Shown here: positions 1 through 8,768 of the stretch, piece by piece
How the letters are laid out: the number at the start of each line of letters is the position of its first letter
Position numbering within the stretch: the stretch's first letter is position 1
Origin: an uncultured Bacteroidales bacterium
Lineage (GTDB): Bacteria; Bacteroidota; Bacteroidia; Bacteroidales; F082
Assembly (NCBI GenBank): GCA_905233685.1
Contig: CAJOEZ010000016.1
Coordinates: 1-38,793, forward strand
Direction: 5' to 3'
Length of the DNA stretch: 38,793 nt
Notes under the pieces: generated by a model
Told to the model about the DNA's origin: nothing
Databases searched by the model: none
What the model saw: the letters and a program-made list of their open reading frames with translations, nothing else
Translations under genes and position numbers: made by a program

Positions 1-936
1 GTTCTTGGTCTCGTTGTTCAGCGGGTTGGGGGTACGGATACCAGCCACCACGTCTTCACCTTGGGCGTTGATGAGCCATTCGCCATAGAACTGGTTGTCA
101 CCAGTGGCGGGGTTACGGGTGAAGGCCACGCCAGTGGCGGAGGTGTCACCCATGTTACCGAACACCATGGTCTGCACGTTGACGGCAGTGCCCCAGTCGT
201 CCGGGATACCTTCGATGCGGCGATAGGAGACGGCCTTCTTACCGTTCCAGCTCTTGAACACGGCCTTGATGCCGCCTTCGAGTTGTGCCTCGGCGTCGTC
301 GGGGAATTCGGTGCGCAGCACCTTCTTGATGCGGGCCTTGAACGACTCGGCGAGCTTCTTGAGGTCGTCGGCAGTCAATTCGGTGTCGCTCTTGTAGCCC
401 TTCTTCTCTTTATAAGCGTCCAGCATGTCATCCAGCTGCTTGCGGATACCTTGTCCGTCGGCAGGCTCGATGCCCTCGGCCTTCTCCATGACGACGTCGG
501 CGTACATCATGATGAGTCGGCGGTAGGAGTCATACACAAAACGTTCGTTGCCACCTGTCTTCTTAATCAGGCCAGGGATGGTCTTGGAGCAAAGACCGAT
601 ATTCAAAACGGTGTCCATCATGCCGGGCATCGACTTGCGCGCGCCCGAGCGGCAGCTGACGAGCAGCGGGTTGGCGGGGTCGCCATATTTCATGCCCATG
701 ATCTTCTCCATCTTCTTGATACCAGCGTGGACCTCGTCCATCAAGCCTTTAGGAAGTTGGCAGTTGTTCTGATAATAAGCGGTGCAGCATTCCGTGGTGA
801 TGGTCAGACCAGCGGGTACGGGCAACTTGAGCAGGCACATTTCAGCAAGGTTAGCGCCCTTGCCGCCCAACTCGTTCTTCATCGAAGCATTTCCTTCAGC
901 GGTCTTTCCGCCAAAGGTGTAAACGTACTTTGTCAT
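1..936 (-). CDS. ppdK: Pyruvate, phosphate dikinase, N-terminal part (cut by window edge)
   Basis: Interconverts pyruvate, ATP and phosphate with phosphoenolpyruvate, AMP and pyrophosphate in the cytoplasm, joining glycolysis and gluconeogenesis in anaerobes. The minus-strand frame is open from ATG at 936-934 to base 1 (312 codons). It begins MTKYVYTFGG, followed by the GGKGANLAEM glycine-rich loop and the CRSGARKSMPGMMDTVLNIG segment typical of the family's ATP-grasp nucleotide-binding domain, then FTRNPATGDNQFYGE. The family is usually close to 900 residues, so about two thirds lies outside the window. The start is the only ATG near the conserved N-terminus and follows a good promoter at 993-1022. 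Identification is from strong family motifs. Confidence 0.97.
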   Translation of the reverse strand, partial: MTKYVYTFGGKTAEGNASMKNELGGKGANLAEMCLLKLPVPAGLTITTECCTAYYQNNCQLPKGLMDEVHAGIKKMEKIMGMKYGDPANPLLVSCRSGARKSMPGMMDTVLNIGLCSKTIPGLIKKTGGNERFVYDSYRRLIMMYADVVMEKAEGIEPADGQGIRKQLDDMLDAYKEKKGYKSDTELTADDLKKLAESFKARIKKVLRTEFPDDAEAQLEGGIKAVFKSWNGKKAVSYRRIEGIPDDWGTAVNVQTMVFGNMGDTSATGVAFTRNPATGDNQFYGEWLINAQGEDVVAGIRTPNPLNNETKN

Positions 937-992
937 TTTTAATTGATTATTAGTGATTTAATTGATATTCTTTTGCTTGAAAAAGTAAGGCG

Positions 993-1022
993 CAAAGATA
1001 GTGAATTGTTGGAAATGTGCAA
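993..1022 (-). promoter_or_regulatory. Bacteroidetes-type promoter of ppdK
   Basis: On the minus strand, TTG (1022-1020), a 19-base spacer and TATCTTTG (1000-993) match the TTTG / TAnnTTTG consensus. The predicted leader before the ppdK ATG is about 50 bases. Confidence 0.7.
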
Positions 1023-1151
1023 CCAAACGAAACGGTTTTTTTTCGAAGTTTGGCGTTACTCTAAGCTAATTTATTATAACTTGTTCATTTTGAAGGATTA
1101 AACGAAGAACAAGTATGTGCAAAATGATAAATCAAAAGAATTGAGCAAAAT

Positions 1152-1214
1152 CTTGCCGATAACGGCAAAAAATCACTATTTTTGCGGCGGATTTTAGATA
1201 TAAACTTGCCGATA
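1152..1214 (+). promoter_or_regulatory. Promoter and possible operator of the Fic gene
   Basis: The promoter is TTG at 1153-1155, a 21-base spacer and TATTTTTG at 1177-1184. The -33 element lies inside an inverted repeat, TTGCCG-ATAA-CGGCAA (1153-1168). A ten-base copy, CTTGCCGATA, recurs at 1205-1214, just before the ATG. The arrangement looks like an operator and half-site, possibly bound by the HTH at the start of the Fic protein. The binding role is inference. Confidence 0.5.
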
Positions 1215-1215
1215 G

Positions 1216-2097
1216 ATGGAATACATTTCAGTCAGTCAGTTTGCCGAAAAATATGGCATCAGCGAGCGCACCGCCCGTAATTATTGCGCTACAGGAAAGA
1301 TAGAAGGCGCGTTCCTCACGGGAAAGACATGGAACATTCCCACCGAGGCTACCTTGCCCAAACGCAGCAAAAAGAAAGTGTCGCCCTTGCTTGTCGCCTT
1401 GAGCGAACAGAAGGAAGCCAAGATGAAAGGCGGCATTTACCATCGTATCCAAATTGACTTGACCTACAACTCCAACCACATCGAAGGCAGCCGCCTGACC
1501 AAGGAGCAGACGCGCTATATTTTTGAAACCAACACCTTAGGCATCACCACGGAAAACACGCGCATTGACGACATTTTGGAGACGGTGAACCATTTCCGAT
1601 GCATCGATTATGTCATCGACCATGCCACGGACAAGATTACCGAGACGCATATCAAGCAATTGCATTTGATATTGAAGACAAACACTTCCGACAGCCTCAA
1701 GTCATGGTTTGCCGTGGGCGACTACAAGCGATTGGCCAATTCTGTCGGTGAAGAAGAAACTGCGCGACCGGAAGAAGTCCGCCGTCAGATGAAGTCGCTG
1801 CTTGCCAATTATAATTCCATAAAGCAAATTGTGTTTGACGACCTGTTAGATTTCCATGTGCAGTTTGAGCGCATCCATCCTTTCCAAGACGGCAATGGGC
1901 GTGTAGGCAGGCTGCTGTTGTTTTGGCAATGCTTGCAAACAGGAATTGTTCCCTTCATCATCACAGAGGATTTGCGCCTGTTTTATTACCGAGGCATCCA
2001 AAACTGGGGCAAGATCAACGGCTATCTGCGCGACACTTGTCTTTCGGCGCAGGATAATTTCAAGGCGTTGCTGGATTATTATAGGATTAAATATTGA
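1216..2097 (+). CDS. Fic family protein with N-terminal helix-turn-helix
   Basis: A putative AMP-transferase (Fic/DOC fold) of 293 residues. Residues 1-50 look like an excisionase/MerR-type helix-turn-helix (SVSQFAEKYGISERTARNYC). The Fic core carries the complete motif HPFQDGNGRVGR at 221-232, with catalytic His221. Upstream, S86-x3-E90-G91 matches the (S/T)xxxE(G/N) inhibitory helix, so the enzyme probably holds itself inactive through Glu90. The next gene, a PLD-type nuclease, starts 27 bases downstream on the same strand and is probably cotranscribed. The HTH plus the repeated TTGCCGATA sites upstream suggest autoregulation. The target protein cannot be read from the sequence. A defence or stress role is possible but not shown. 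Confidence 0.92.
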   Translation: MEYISVSQFAEKYGISERTARNYCATGKIEGAFLTGKTWNIPTEATLPKRSKKKVSPLLVALSEQKEAKMKGGIYHRIQIDLTYNSNHIEGSRLTKEQTRYIFETNTLGITTENTRIDDILETVNHFRCIDYVIDHATDKITETHIKQLHLILKTNTSDSLKSWFAVGDYKRLANSVGEEETARPEEVRRQMKSLLANYNSIKQIVFDDLLDFHVQFERIHPFQDGNGRVGRLLLFWQCLQTGIVPFIITEDLRLFYYRGIQNWGKINGYLRDTCLSAQDNFKALLDYYRIKY

Positions 2098-2124
2098 AAA
2101 ATTGAATCGTTAAACGAACAAATT

Positions 2125-2637
2125 ATGCTGAAATTCATTGCAGATACAGCCCATTACACCGAAGTCCTTGCCCGTGTTCCTCAAGTCAAACGCAGCCTTT
2201 GGATTGGCACCGCCGACATCAAAGACCTGTATGTCAAGGTCGGGTCTCAAACGAAGCCTTTCCTTGCGGTCTTGGCCCAGCTCATCAAAAAAGGCGTTGA
2301 GGTGCGGCTCATCCACGCCAAGGAACCAGGTCCCGCGTTCCGCGAGGACTTCGACAAATACCCCGCTTTGTTTGATGGCTTGGAAAGGGCGCTTTGTCCA
2401 AGGGTGCATTTCAAGATTTTGGTCTTTGATAGCCAGGTAGCCTACATTGGCAGCGCCAACCTCACCGGCGCAGGCATCGGCATGAAAGGCGACGGCACCC
2501 GCAACTTTGAGGCTGGCATCCTCACCGACAACCCCGAGATGGTGGAACAAGCCATGAACCAATTTGATGCCGTCTGGATAGGGAAACATTGCTCCAAATG
2601 TAAAAGGAGGGATTTCTGCGGTGACCCGATTGGATAA
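2125..2637 (+). CDS. Small phospholipase D-family protein, single HKD motif
   Basis: 170 residues with one PLD-type active-site motif, H95-x-K97-x4-D102 followed by G109-S110-x-N112. Single-HKD members usually act as dimers and are commonly nucleases of the Nuc/Bfil type; this is family knowledge, not shown here. The C-terminus has three cysteines, C156-x2-C159-x5-C165, a possible partial metal site. There is no signal peptide, so it is probably cytoplasmic. It follows the Fic gene by 27 bases and has no promoter of its own, so the two likely form an operon. A nucleic-acid-cleaving partner to an HTH-Fic protein is plausible; substrate unknown. Confidence 0.85.
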   Translation: MLKFIADTAHYTEVLARVPQVKRSLWIGTADIKDLYVKVGSQTKPFLAVLAQLIKKGVEVRLIHAKEPGPAFREDFDKYPALFDGLERALCPRVHFKILVFDSQVAYIGSANLTGAGIGMKGDGTRNFEAGILTDNPEMVEQAMNQFDAVWIGKHCSKCKRRDFCGDPIG

Positions 2638-2714
2638 ACCATTTGGCTGCAGAAAGAGATGGCGGGAATGGTGAAACGGATGTGGAACAACTATAAAAAG
2701 AAATAGTCCAAACT

Positions 2715-2744
2715 TTTGCACCTTCCCAAATTTTTGTATCTTTG
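2715..2744 (+). promoter_or_regulatory. Promoter of dnaE
   Basis: TTTG at 2715-2718, an 18-base spacer and TATCTTTG at 2737-2744 match the Bacteroidetes consensus. The ATG at 2811 lies 66 bases beyond. Confidence 0.65.
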
Positions 2745-2810
2745 AAGGCTGAAAATTGGAGCAGAATCCTCTCGGACTCTACACTCTAAACGCTAAACTC
2801 TCAACTGTTT

Positions 2811-5800
2811 ATGTTTTTAGTCTTCGATACTGAGACCACCGGTCTCCCCAAAATAGAAAACGCACCGCTGACCGACTTCGACAACTGGCCGCGCATGGTG
2901 CAATTGGCTTGGCAAATCCACGACGACCTAGGTCGTTTCGTGGAAAATTATAACTATCTCGTTCAGCCTGAGGGCTTTGAGATTCCCATTGCCGCCAAGA
3001 TGGTGCATGGCATCTCCACTGAACACGCCATGAAATATGGCCGTCCGCTCAATGAGGTGCTGGATTTGTTTATGGAATCTGCAGCCAGAGCCAAATATTT
3101 GGTTGGCCATAACATCAACTTCGACCTCAATGTGCTGGGCTGCGAGTTTCTGCGTAGCGGTCGCGCGAATCCTTTGCCTCAATGGCAGATCATTGATACG
3201 TGCACGGAAAAGACGGCCGAGTTCTGCCAATTCCCTGGCGGCAAAGGTGGCAAGTTCAAGTTACCGCGCTTAGGCGAAATCCACCATCTTCTTTTTGGCG
3301 AGGACTTCGACTCGGCGCACAATGCCTCTGCCGATGTGGAGGCCACGGCGCGGGTTTTCCTTGAATTAATCCGTCGCGGCGTGATTGACGAAAACGACTT
3401 GCATGTTGATTCCCAGTTTATTGTAGACTTCAAAACGGCCAATCCTGACGTGATTCAACCAGCGGGTATCAAGGTGGAAGCCAACTTTGATGCGGCGGAA
3501 GTGGAGGAGGAGTCGATGCCTGAAATCGGAGATTATGTGCCACAGCATTTCACGCACTTGCATGTCCACTCGCACTATTCTATGCTCGACGGAATGTCGA
3601 AGGTGCCAGACTTGGTGGCCAAGTGCAAGAAATATGGCATGTACAGCCTCGCCCTCACTGACCACGGCAACATGTTCGGTATCAAGGATTTCGCCGACAC
3701 GGTGAACAAGGAAAACGGCAAGGTGAAGGATGCCATCAAGGAGCAGCAGGCTATAATTAATAAGGAGGACGCCACTGAAGAGGAAAAAGCCGTTGCCCAA
3801 GCACAAATTGATAAACTGAACGGGCAGTTTTTCAAGCCGATTTATGGCATTGAAACCTATTGCGCCCCCGTCAGCATCGATAAGCGCGACGGCCGTCAGG
3901 ACCGCGGCTGGCACCTGATTTTGTTGGCGAAGAACAAGACGGGCTACCACAGCCTCTGCAAACTGAGTTCCATCGCTTACACCGACGGTTTCTATTACAA
4001 TCCGCGCATCGACCACAACCTTTTGGAGCGATACCACGAAGGCCTGATATGCAGTTCGGCCTGCCTCGCGGGCGAGGTGCCGCAAAAAATCATGAATGGC
4101 GACATGAAGGGCGCGGAAGAGTCAATCCAATGGTTCAAGAGTCTGTTTGGTGAGGATTATTACCTTGAAGTTCAGCGACATAAAACCGACAAGCCTGGCG
4201 GCGACACCGAAGTTTACGAGCGCCAAAAAGAGGTGAACAAGATACTCTTTGACTTGGCGACAAAATACAATGTGAAAGTCATTGCGACCAATGACGTCCA
4301 CTTCGTGGAAGAGGAGCACGGCGAGGCGCACGACCGCCTCATCTGCCTCAGCACGGGCAAGGACCTTGACGACCCGACGCGAATGCACTATACCAAACAG
4401 GAATGGCTGAAAACGCCTGCCGAGATGGGTCGCATTTTCTCCGACCATCCAGAAGTGTTGGAAAACACGCAAGAGATTGTCGACAAAGTCGAAACGTATA
4501 GTATTGATTCCGCCCCGATTATGCCCAAGTTTCCTATACCTGAGGACTTCGGCACTGAGGCAGAATACAGACAGAAATTCACCGAGGAAGACCTTTTCAA
4601 CGAGTTTACCCGCGACGAGCACGGCAATGTCATCATGAGCCAAGAGGAAGCCGAGAAAAAGGTGCAGAAAATGGGTGGCTACGACCGCTTGTATCGTATC
4701 AAATTGGAGGCAGATTATCTCGCCAAATTGACTTGGGAAGGCGCACATCAACGTTACGGAGAGAACCTCACCGAGGAGCAAATCGAGCGCATCAAGTTCG
4801 AGTTGCACGTGATGAAAACCATGGGCTTCCCGGGCTACTTCCTCATCGTGAGCGACTACATTCGCGCGGCGCGTGAGGAGTTGGGTGTTTCGGTGGGTCC
4901 CGGCCGTGGCTCTGCGGCTGGCTCTGTGGTGGCTTACTGCTTGAAAATTACAGACTTAGACCCTCTAAAGTACGACTTGCTGTTTGAGCGTTTCCTCAAC
5001 CCCGACCGCATCTCTTTGCCCGATATTGACGTCGATTTCGACGATGACGGTCGCGAGCGCGTATTGGACTGGGTGACAAAGAAATACGGTAAGGAAAAGG
5101 TGGCGCACATCATCACCTACGGCACTATGGCGGCCAAGTCTGCCATCGCCGATGTGGGTCGTGTGCAAAAAGTGCCGCTGCCCGAAGTGGCCAAAATCAA
5201 AAGCTACATCCCTGACCGCAATTTTGACGAGGCGGCGGTGAAGGCCGTTGAGGGCGAGGTTCCCAAGAAAATGCCAAAGGTCAACCTGAAGAACTGTTAT
5301 AAATATGTGCCCGAACTGAAAAATTTGCTTAACGGCGACGACAAAAATGTCTCTTCCATGCTGACCTACGCTGAGGAGTTGGAGGACACCAACCGTCAAG
5401 TGGGCGTTCACGCTTGCGGCGTGATAATCGGTGCGGACGACCTTACCAATGTCGCGCCCGTCGCCACGGTGGAAGATAAACTGACGAAGAACAAAGTCGT
5501 TGTAACTCAATACGATGGACACGTCATCGAAACCGTTGGCCTCATTAAAATGGACTTTCTTGGCCTCAAAACTTTGACCTTGATTAAGGACGCTCTGCGC
5601 AATATCAAGAAGACCCGTGGCATCGACATCGACATCGACCACATCCCGATTGACGACAAGGAAACCTACGAACTTTACTCCGCAGGAAACACTATCGGCA
5701 CGTTCCAGTTTGAGTCGCCTGGAATGCAGAAATACTTGCGCGAATTGCAGCCTTCGGTCATCGGCGACATCATCGCTATGAATGCGCTCTACCGCCCTGG

Positions 5801-7439
5801 ACCGATGGACAACATTCCCGATTTCATTGCTCGCAAACAAGGCCGGCAGGAAATCAAGTACGACTTCGACTGCATGGAAAAATACCTGAAGGACACGTAT
5901 GGCATTTGCGTGTATCAGGAGCAGGTGATGTTGCTCTCGCGCGAACTGGCTGACTTCACCCGTGGCGAGTCTGATACGTTGCGTAAGGCCATGGGTAAGA
6001 AGCAGTTGGCTAAGATGGAGGAACTGTACGAAAAGTTCATGAAACAAGGTGTGGCCAAGTTGACTCAGACCGAGCAGCTGCCCGAAGCCGAGGTGAAAAA
6101 GCGTTTGGAAAAGATTTGGGAAGAGTGGAAGAAATTCGCTTCTTACGCCTTCAACAAGTCGCACGCGGCGTGTTACAGCTGGGTTTCGTACCAGACGGCC
6201 TATCTCAAAGCGCATTATCCGGCTGAGTTCATGGCGGCGGTGCTCAACAACGAATTGGGCGACATCAAGAAGGTGAACTTCATGACCGAGGAGTGCAAAC
6301 GCATGAAAATCGCGGTGTTAGGTCCCGATGTGAACGAATCTGAATACACGTTTTCGGTCAACGAAAAGGGCGAAATCCGTTACGGCATGGGTGGCATCAA
6401 GAATGTGGGCGAGGCGGTGGTCAAGGGCATCGTGGAGGAACGTGAGGCCAACGGCAAGTTCAAGGACTTTGGCGATTTTGTAATGCGAATTGCAGATAAG
6501 AGTTTCAATGTCAGGGCGTTAGAAAGCATGGGCATGGCGGGTTGTTTCGACAGTTTCAAGGGCTTTCACCGCGCCATGCTATTCAACATTGCGCCTAACG
6601 AGTCCTCGCCGTTCAGCGAAAAGGCCATGCGCATGGTGGCCTCGTACAATGAGCGCAAGAACTCGGCGCAGATGGACCTCTTTGGTTTTGGCGACGAGAG
6701 TGGGGCAGAGGAGGTCTTCACCATGCCGTTGCCCGAATGCGAGCCATGGTCGAAGATGAAGGAGTTGGAGATGGAAAAAGAGGCTTTGGGCTTTTACATT
6801 TCCTCGCACCCGATGGAGGTCTACCACCTGCCGCTGAGGTATTTCGCCAATTGCAACGTGGAGACGCTGAAAGCCGCTATGGAAGACCCCGAAAGGAACA
6901 TTAGAAGGTCGGTGCGCCTTGGCGGACAAATCACTCGCGCTGAGGAATATACGGCAAAAAATGGCAATCCTTACGGACGTTTCACCATTGAGGACCAAAG
7001 CGGTGCCTTGCAGTTTGCCTTGTTCAAGGAGAACTACTTGAATTGTCGGAACTTATTGACGGTCAACTCGTTTGTGATGCTTTACGGCACTTTGGACAGA
7101 CCCTTCCCGCGTCCCGGTCAAGACCCCAACATGGCTCCTTCGACGCTCGAAGTGCGATTCAATGAGGCGCGACTCTTGGATTCCCTGTTGGAAACCACCA
7201 CCAAGACGATTTACATCAAGTTGAATGTGGCGGAAATGGACCAATCGGAGATGGACGAGTTTGTCAAGTTGATGAAGCAAAACGCTGGAAAACAGAGCTA
7301 TAAGCTACACCTTTTCGACCCCATAGGCAAGAAAGCGTGCAATATGACTCCGACTAGGGGCGCGATTAATGCCCAAGAGGTGTTGCCCTTGTTGGAAAAA
7401 GAACCATTCAAGAATTTCGTGGAGTTTGACTTGCGGTAA
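2811..7439 (+). CDS. dnaE: DNA polymerase III alpha subunit with fused N-terminal DEDDh exonuclease
   Basis: Replicative DNA polymerase of 1542 residues, far longer than the ~1160 of E. coli DnaE. Residues 1-195 are a DnaQ-like proofreading exonuclease with all acidic ligands: D6-E8 (FDTETTG), D105 (GHNINFD), H170 and D175 (HNASAD). After a linker (~200-245) comes a PHP domain from about 247 with HVHSHYS, TDHGN and NDVHF, so its metal site looks largely intact. A charged helical insertion follows TDHGN within the PHP domain. The polymerase carboxylates are D738 and D740 (PDIDVDF) and D915 (KMDFLGL). A helix-hairpin-helix follows, then a clamp-binding motif Q1287-MDLF and a C-terminal OB fold. 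Transcribed from its own promoter; trxA follows 60 bases later. Confidence 0.97.
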   Translation: MFLVFDTETTGLPKIENAPLTDFDNWPRMVQLAWQIHDDLGRFVENYNYLVQPEGFEIPIAAKMVHGISTEHAMKYGRPLNEVLDLFMESAARAKYLVGHNINFDLNVLGCEFLRSGRANPLPQWQIIDTCTEKTAEFCQFPGGKGGKFKLPRLGEIHHLLFGEDFDSAHNASADVEATARVFLELIRRGVIDENDLHVDSQFIVDFKTANPDVIQPAGIKVEANFDAAEVEEESMPEIGDYVPQHFTHLHVHSHYSMLDGMSKVPDLVAKCKKYGMYSLALTDHGNMFGIKDFADTVNKENGKVKDAIKEQQAIINKEDATEEEKAVAQAQIDKLNGQFFKPIYGIETYCAPVSIDKRDGRQDRGWHLILLAKNKTGYHSLCKLSSIAYTDGFYYNPRIDHNLLERYHEGLICSSACLAGEVPQKIMNGDMKGAEESIQWFKSLFGEDYYLEVQRHKTDKPGGDTEVYERQKEVNKILFDLATKYNVKVIATNDVHFVEEEHGEAHDRLICLSTGKDLDDPTRMHYTKQEWLKTPAEMGRIFSDHPEVLENTQEIVDKVETYSIDSAPIMPKFPIPEDFGTEAEYRQKFTEEDLFNEFTRDEHGNVIMSQEEAEKKVQKMGGYDRLYRIKLEADYLAKLTWEGAHQRYGENLTEEQIERIKFELHVMKTMGFPGYFLIVSDYIRAAREELGVSVGPGRGSAAGSVVAYCLKITDLDPLKYDLLFERFLNPDRISLPDIDVDFDDDGRERVLDWVTKKYGKEKVAHIITYGTMAAKSAIADVGRVQKVPLPEVAKIKSYIPDRNFDEAAVKAVEGEVPKKMPKVNLKNCYKYVPELKNLLNGDDKNVSSMLTYAEELEDTNRQVGVHACGVIIGADDLTNVAPVATVEDKLTKNKVVVTQYDGHVIETVGLIKMDFLGLKTLTLIKDALRNIKKTRGIDIDIDHIPIDDKETYELYSAGNTIGTFQFESPGMQKYLRELQPSVIGDIIAMNALYRPGPMDNIPDFIARKQGRQEIKYDFDCMEKYLKDTYGICVYQEQVMLLSRELADFTRGESDTLRKAMGKKQLAKMEELYEKFMKQGVAKLTQTEQLPEAEVKKRLEKIWEEWKKFASYAFNKSHAACYSWVSYQTAYLKAHYPAEFMAAVLNNELGDIKKVNFMTEECKRMKIAVLGPDVNESEYTFSVNEKGEIRYGMGGIKNVGEAVVKGIVEEREANGKFKDFGDFVMRIADKSFNVRALESMGMAGCFDSFKGFHRAMLFNIAPNESSPFSEKAMRMVASYNERKNSAQMDLFGFGDESGAEEVFTMPLPECEPWSKMKELEMEKEALGFYISSHPMEVYHLPLRYFANCNVETLKAAMEDPERNIRRSVRLGGQITRAEEYTAKNGNPYGRFTIEDQSGALQFALFKENYLNCRNLLTVNSFVMLYGTLDRPFPRPGQDPNMAPSTLEVRFNEARLLDSLLETTTKTIYIKLNVAEMDQSEMDEFVKLMKQNAGKQSYKLHLFDPIGKKACNMTPTRGAINAQEVLPLLEKEPFKNFVEFDLR

Positions 7440-7460
7440 TTAAGAAAATTTGTATTTTTG
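7431..7460 (+). promoter_or_regulatory. Promoter of trxA and the DUF58 gene
   Basis: TTG at 7431-7433 (inside the last codons of dnaE), a 19-base spacer and TATTTTTG at 7453-7460. Thioredoxin starts at 7500. Confidence 0.6.
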
Positions 7461-7499
7461 CAAACCATTTAAATTGATATAAACAAACAAATTAAAACT

Positions 7500-7820
7500 A
7501 TGGCAGTAATTCAAATGACTGACGACCGTTTTGAAGAAGTCGTCCTGAAATCGGAACTCCCTGTAATGGTGGACTTTGGCGCCACTTGGTGCGGCCCTTG
7601 CAAGAAGGTTGAACCCATCATCGAGGAACTCTCGGAAGAATATCAAGGCAAAGTGATTGCCGTGAAATGCGACGTTGAGGAATGCCCGGGCACCGCTGGA
7701 AAATATGGTATCATGAATATCCCCACCGTCCTGTTCTTCAAAGACGGACAGCCCGTCGACAAGAACGTGGGCGCAGCCCCGAAGAAGGTGTTTGTGGAGA
7801 AATTAGAGAAACTGTTCTAA
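7500..7820 (+). CDS. trxA: Thioredoxin
   Basis: Cytoplasmic disulfide reductase of 106 residues, the usual length. The redox centre is W30-CGPC (Cys31, Cys34) and the cis-proline is P75 (NIPT). No signal peptide, so it is not a periplasmic TlpA-type protein. Its stop codon TAA is immediately followed, in the same frame and with no gap, by the TTG start of the DUF58 gene, which makes the two genes a tightly coupled pair. The extra cysteines C58 and C62 are not part of the core motif. Confidence 0.96.
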   Translation: MAVIQMTDDRFEEVVLKSELPVMVDFGATWCGPCKKVEPIIEELSEEYQGKVIAVKCDVEECPGTAGKYGIMNIPTVLFFKDGQPVDKNVGAAPKKVFVEKLEKLF

Positions 7821-8756
7821 TTGGACTTTTCAATCGATAGGAACCGGCTGACGCAGTTCGGCAGCCTTGAGTTCTTGGCGCGACAAATCGTGGAGGGATT
7901 CATCACGGGTTTACACAAGAGTCCCTTCCACGGTTTTTCTGTGGAATTCGCCGAACATCGCTTGTACAACACGGGCGAACCCATCCGCCATATCGACTGG
8001 AAACTCTATGGCCGCACCGAAAAACTCTTCGTGAAGCGTTACGAAGAGGAAACCAACTTGCGCTGCCAATTGGTCATCGACCAAAGCTCAAGCATGTGTT
8101 TCCCCGTGAGGCAAAAGATTGATTTTGAGCATCCTAACAAACTTTTTTTCTCCATTTACGCCGCCGCCTCGCTCATGGAACTGATGCGCCGTCAACGTGA
8201 TGCCGTGGGATTGGACTTGTTTGATGAAACCATCTCGTTCCACGAACCGGCCAAATCTTCAACTGTTCACAATAAGTTGATTTATAGTGAATTGGAGAAA
8301 CTGATTGACACCTACGACAAAAACAACCGTAAGACTACTTCAACGCCGCAATGCTTGCACCAAATCGCGGAGATGACTCACCGCCGCAGCCTTGTGGTCA
8401 TCTTCACCGACATGCTCGACGGCTTAGACGATTACAAGCCAATGTTTGAGGCTTTGGAACATCTTAAATATAACAAGCACGAGGTCATCTTGTTTCATGT
8501 CTTTGATGGCGATTTGGAACAGAACCTTGATTTCGAGAACCGCCCGTACCGTTTCGTTGATTTGGAGTCGGGCGATGTGCTGAAACTCAACCCGATGGAG
8601 GTTCAGGAAACTTACAAAAGAATCATGACTGAGCATAAAGAAGCTCTATTGCACCACTGCTATCAATACCAAATCGACTATGTGGAGGCCGATATTAATA
8701 AGGACTATAACCAAGTCCTGACGAGCTATTTGATTAAGCGGACTAAAATGGGTTGA
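7821..8756 (+). CDS. DUF58 domain-containing protein (TTG start)
   Basis: 311 residues, with the DUF58 signature TGEPIRHIDWKLYGRTEKLF followed by VKRYEEETN, and a von Willebrand A-like second half (VIDQSSSMCF, VVIFTDMLDG). Members usually sit beside MoxR ATPases and Bat proteins and are thought to act in envelope or complex assembly; here neither neighbour is present. The only start that keeps the conserved N-terminus (SLEFLARQIVEGFITGLH) is TTG at 7821, directly after the trxA stop. The next candidate, a GTG, would delete conserved residues. There is no signal peptide or membrane span. The same-frame TAA-TTG junction implies translational coupling with trxA or a former fusion. Confidence 0.9.
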   Translation: MDFSIDRNRLTQFGSLEFLARQIVEGFITGLHKSPFHGFSVEFAEHRLYNTGEPIRHIDWKLYGRTEKLFVKRYEEETNLRCQLVIDQSSSMCFPVRQKIDFEHPNKLFFSIYAAASLMELMRRQRDAVGLDLFDETISFHEPAKSSTVHNKLIYSELEKLIDTYDKNNRKTTSTPQCLHQIAEMTHRRSLVVIFTDMLDGLDDYKPMFEALEHLKYNKHEVILFHVFDGDLEQNLDFENRPYRFVDLESGDVLKLNPMEVQETYKRIMTEHKEALLHHCYQYQIDYVEADINKDYNQVLTSYLIKRTKMG

Positions 8757-8768
8757 AAAACTTCCGCA

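Noticed and set aside
4965..6215. Long minus-strand open frame (416 codons) opposite dnaE, and similar antisense frames opposite clpB, the S8, M13 and giant genes
   Set aside because: They lie wholly inside strongly conserved genes and have low-complexity composition with no recognisable domains. They reflect codon bias of the real gene.
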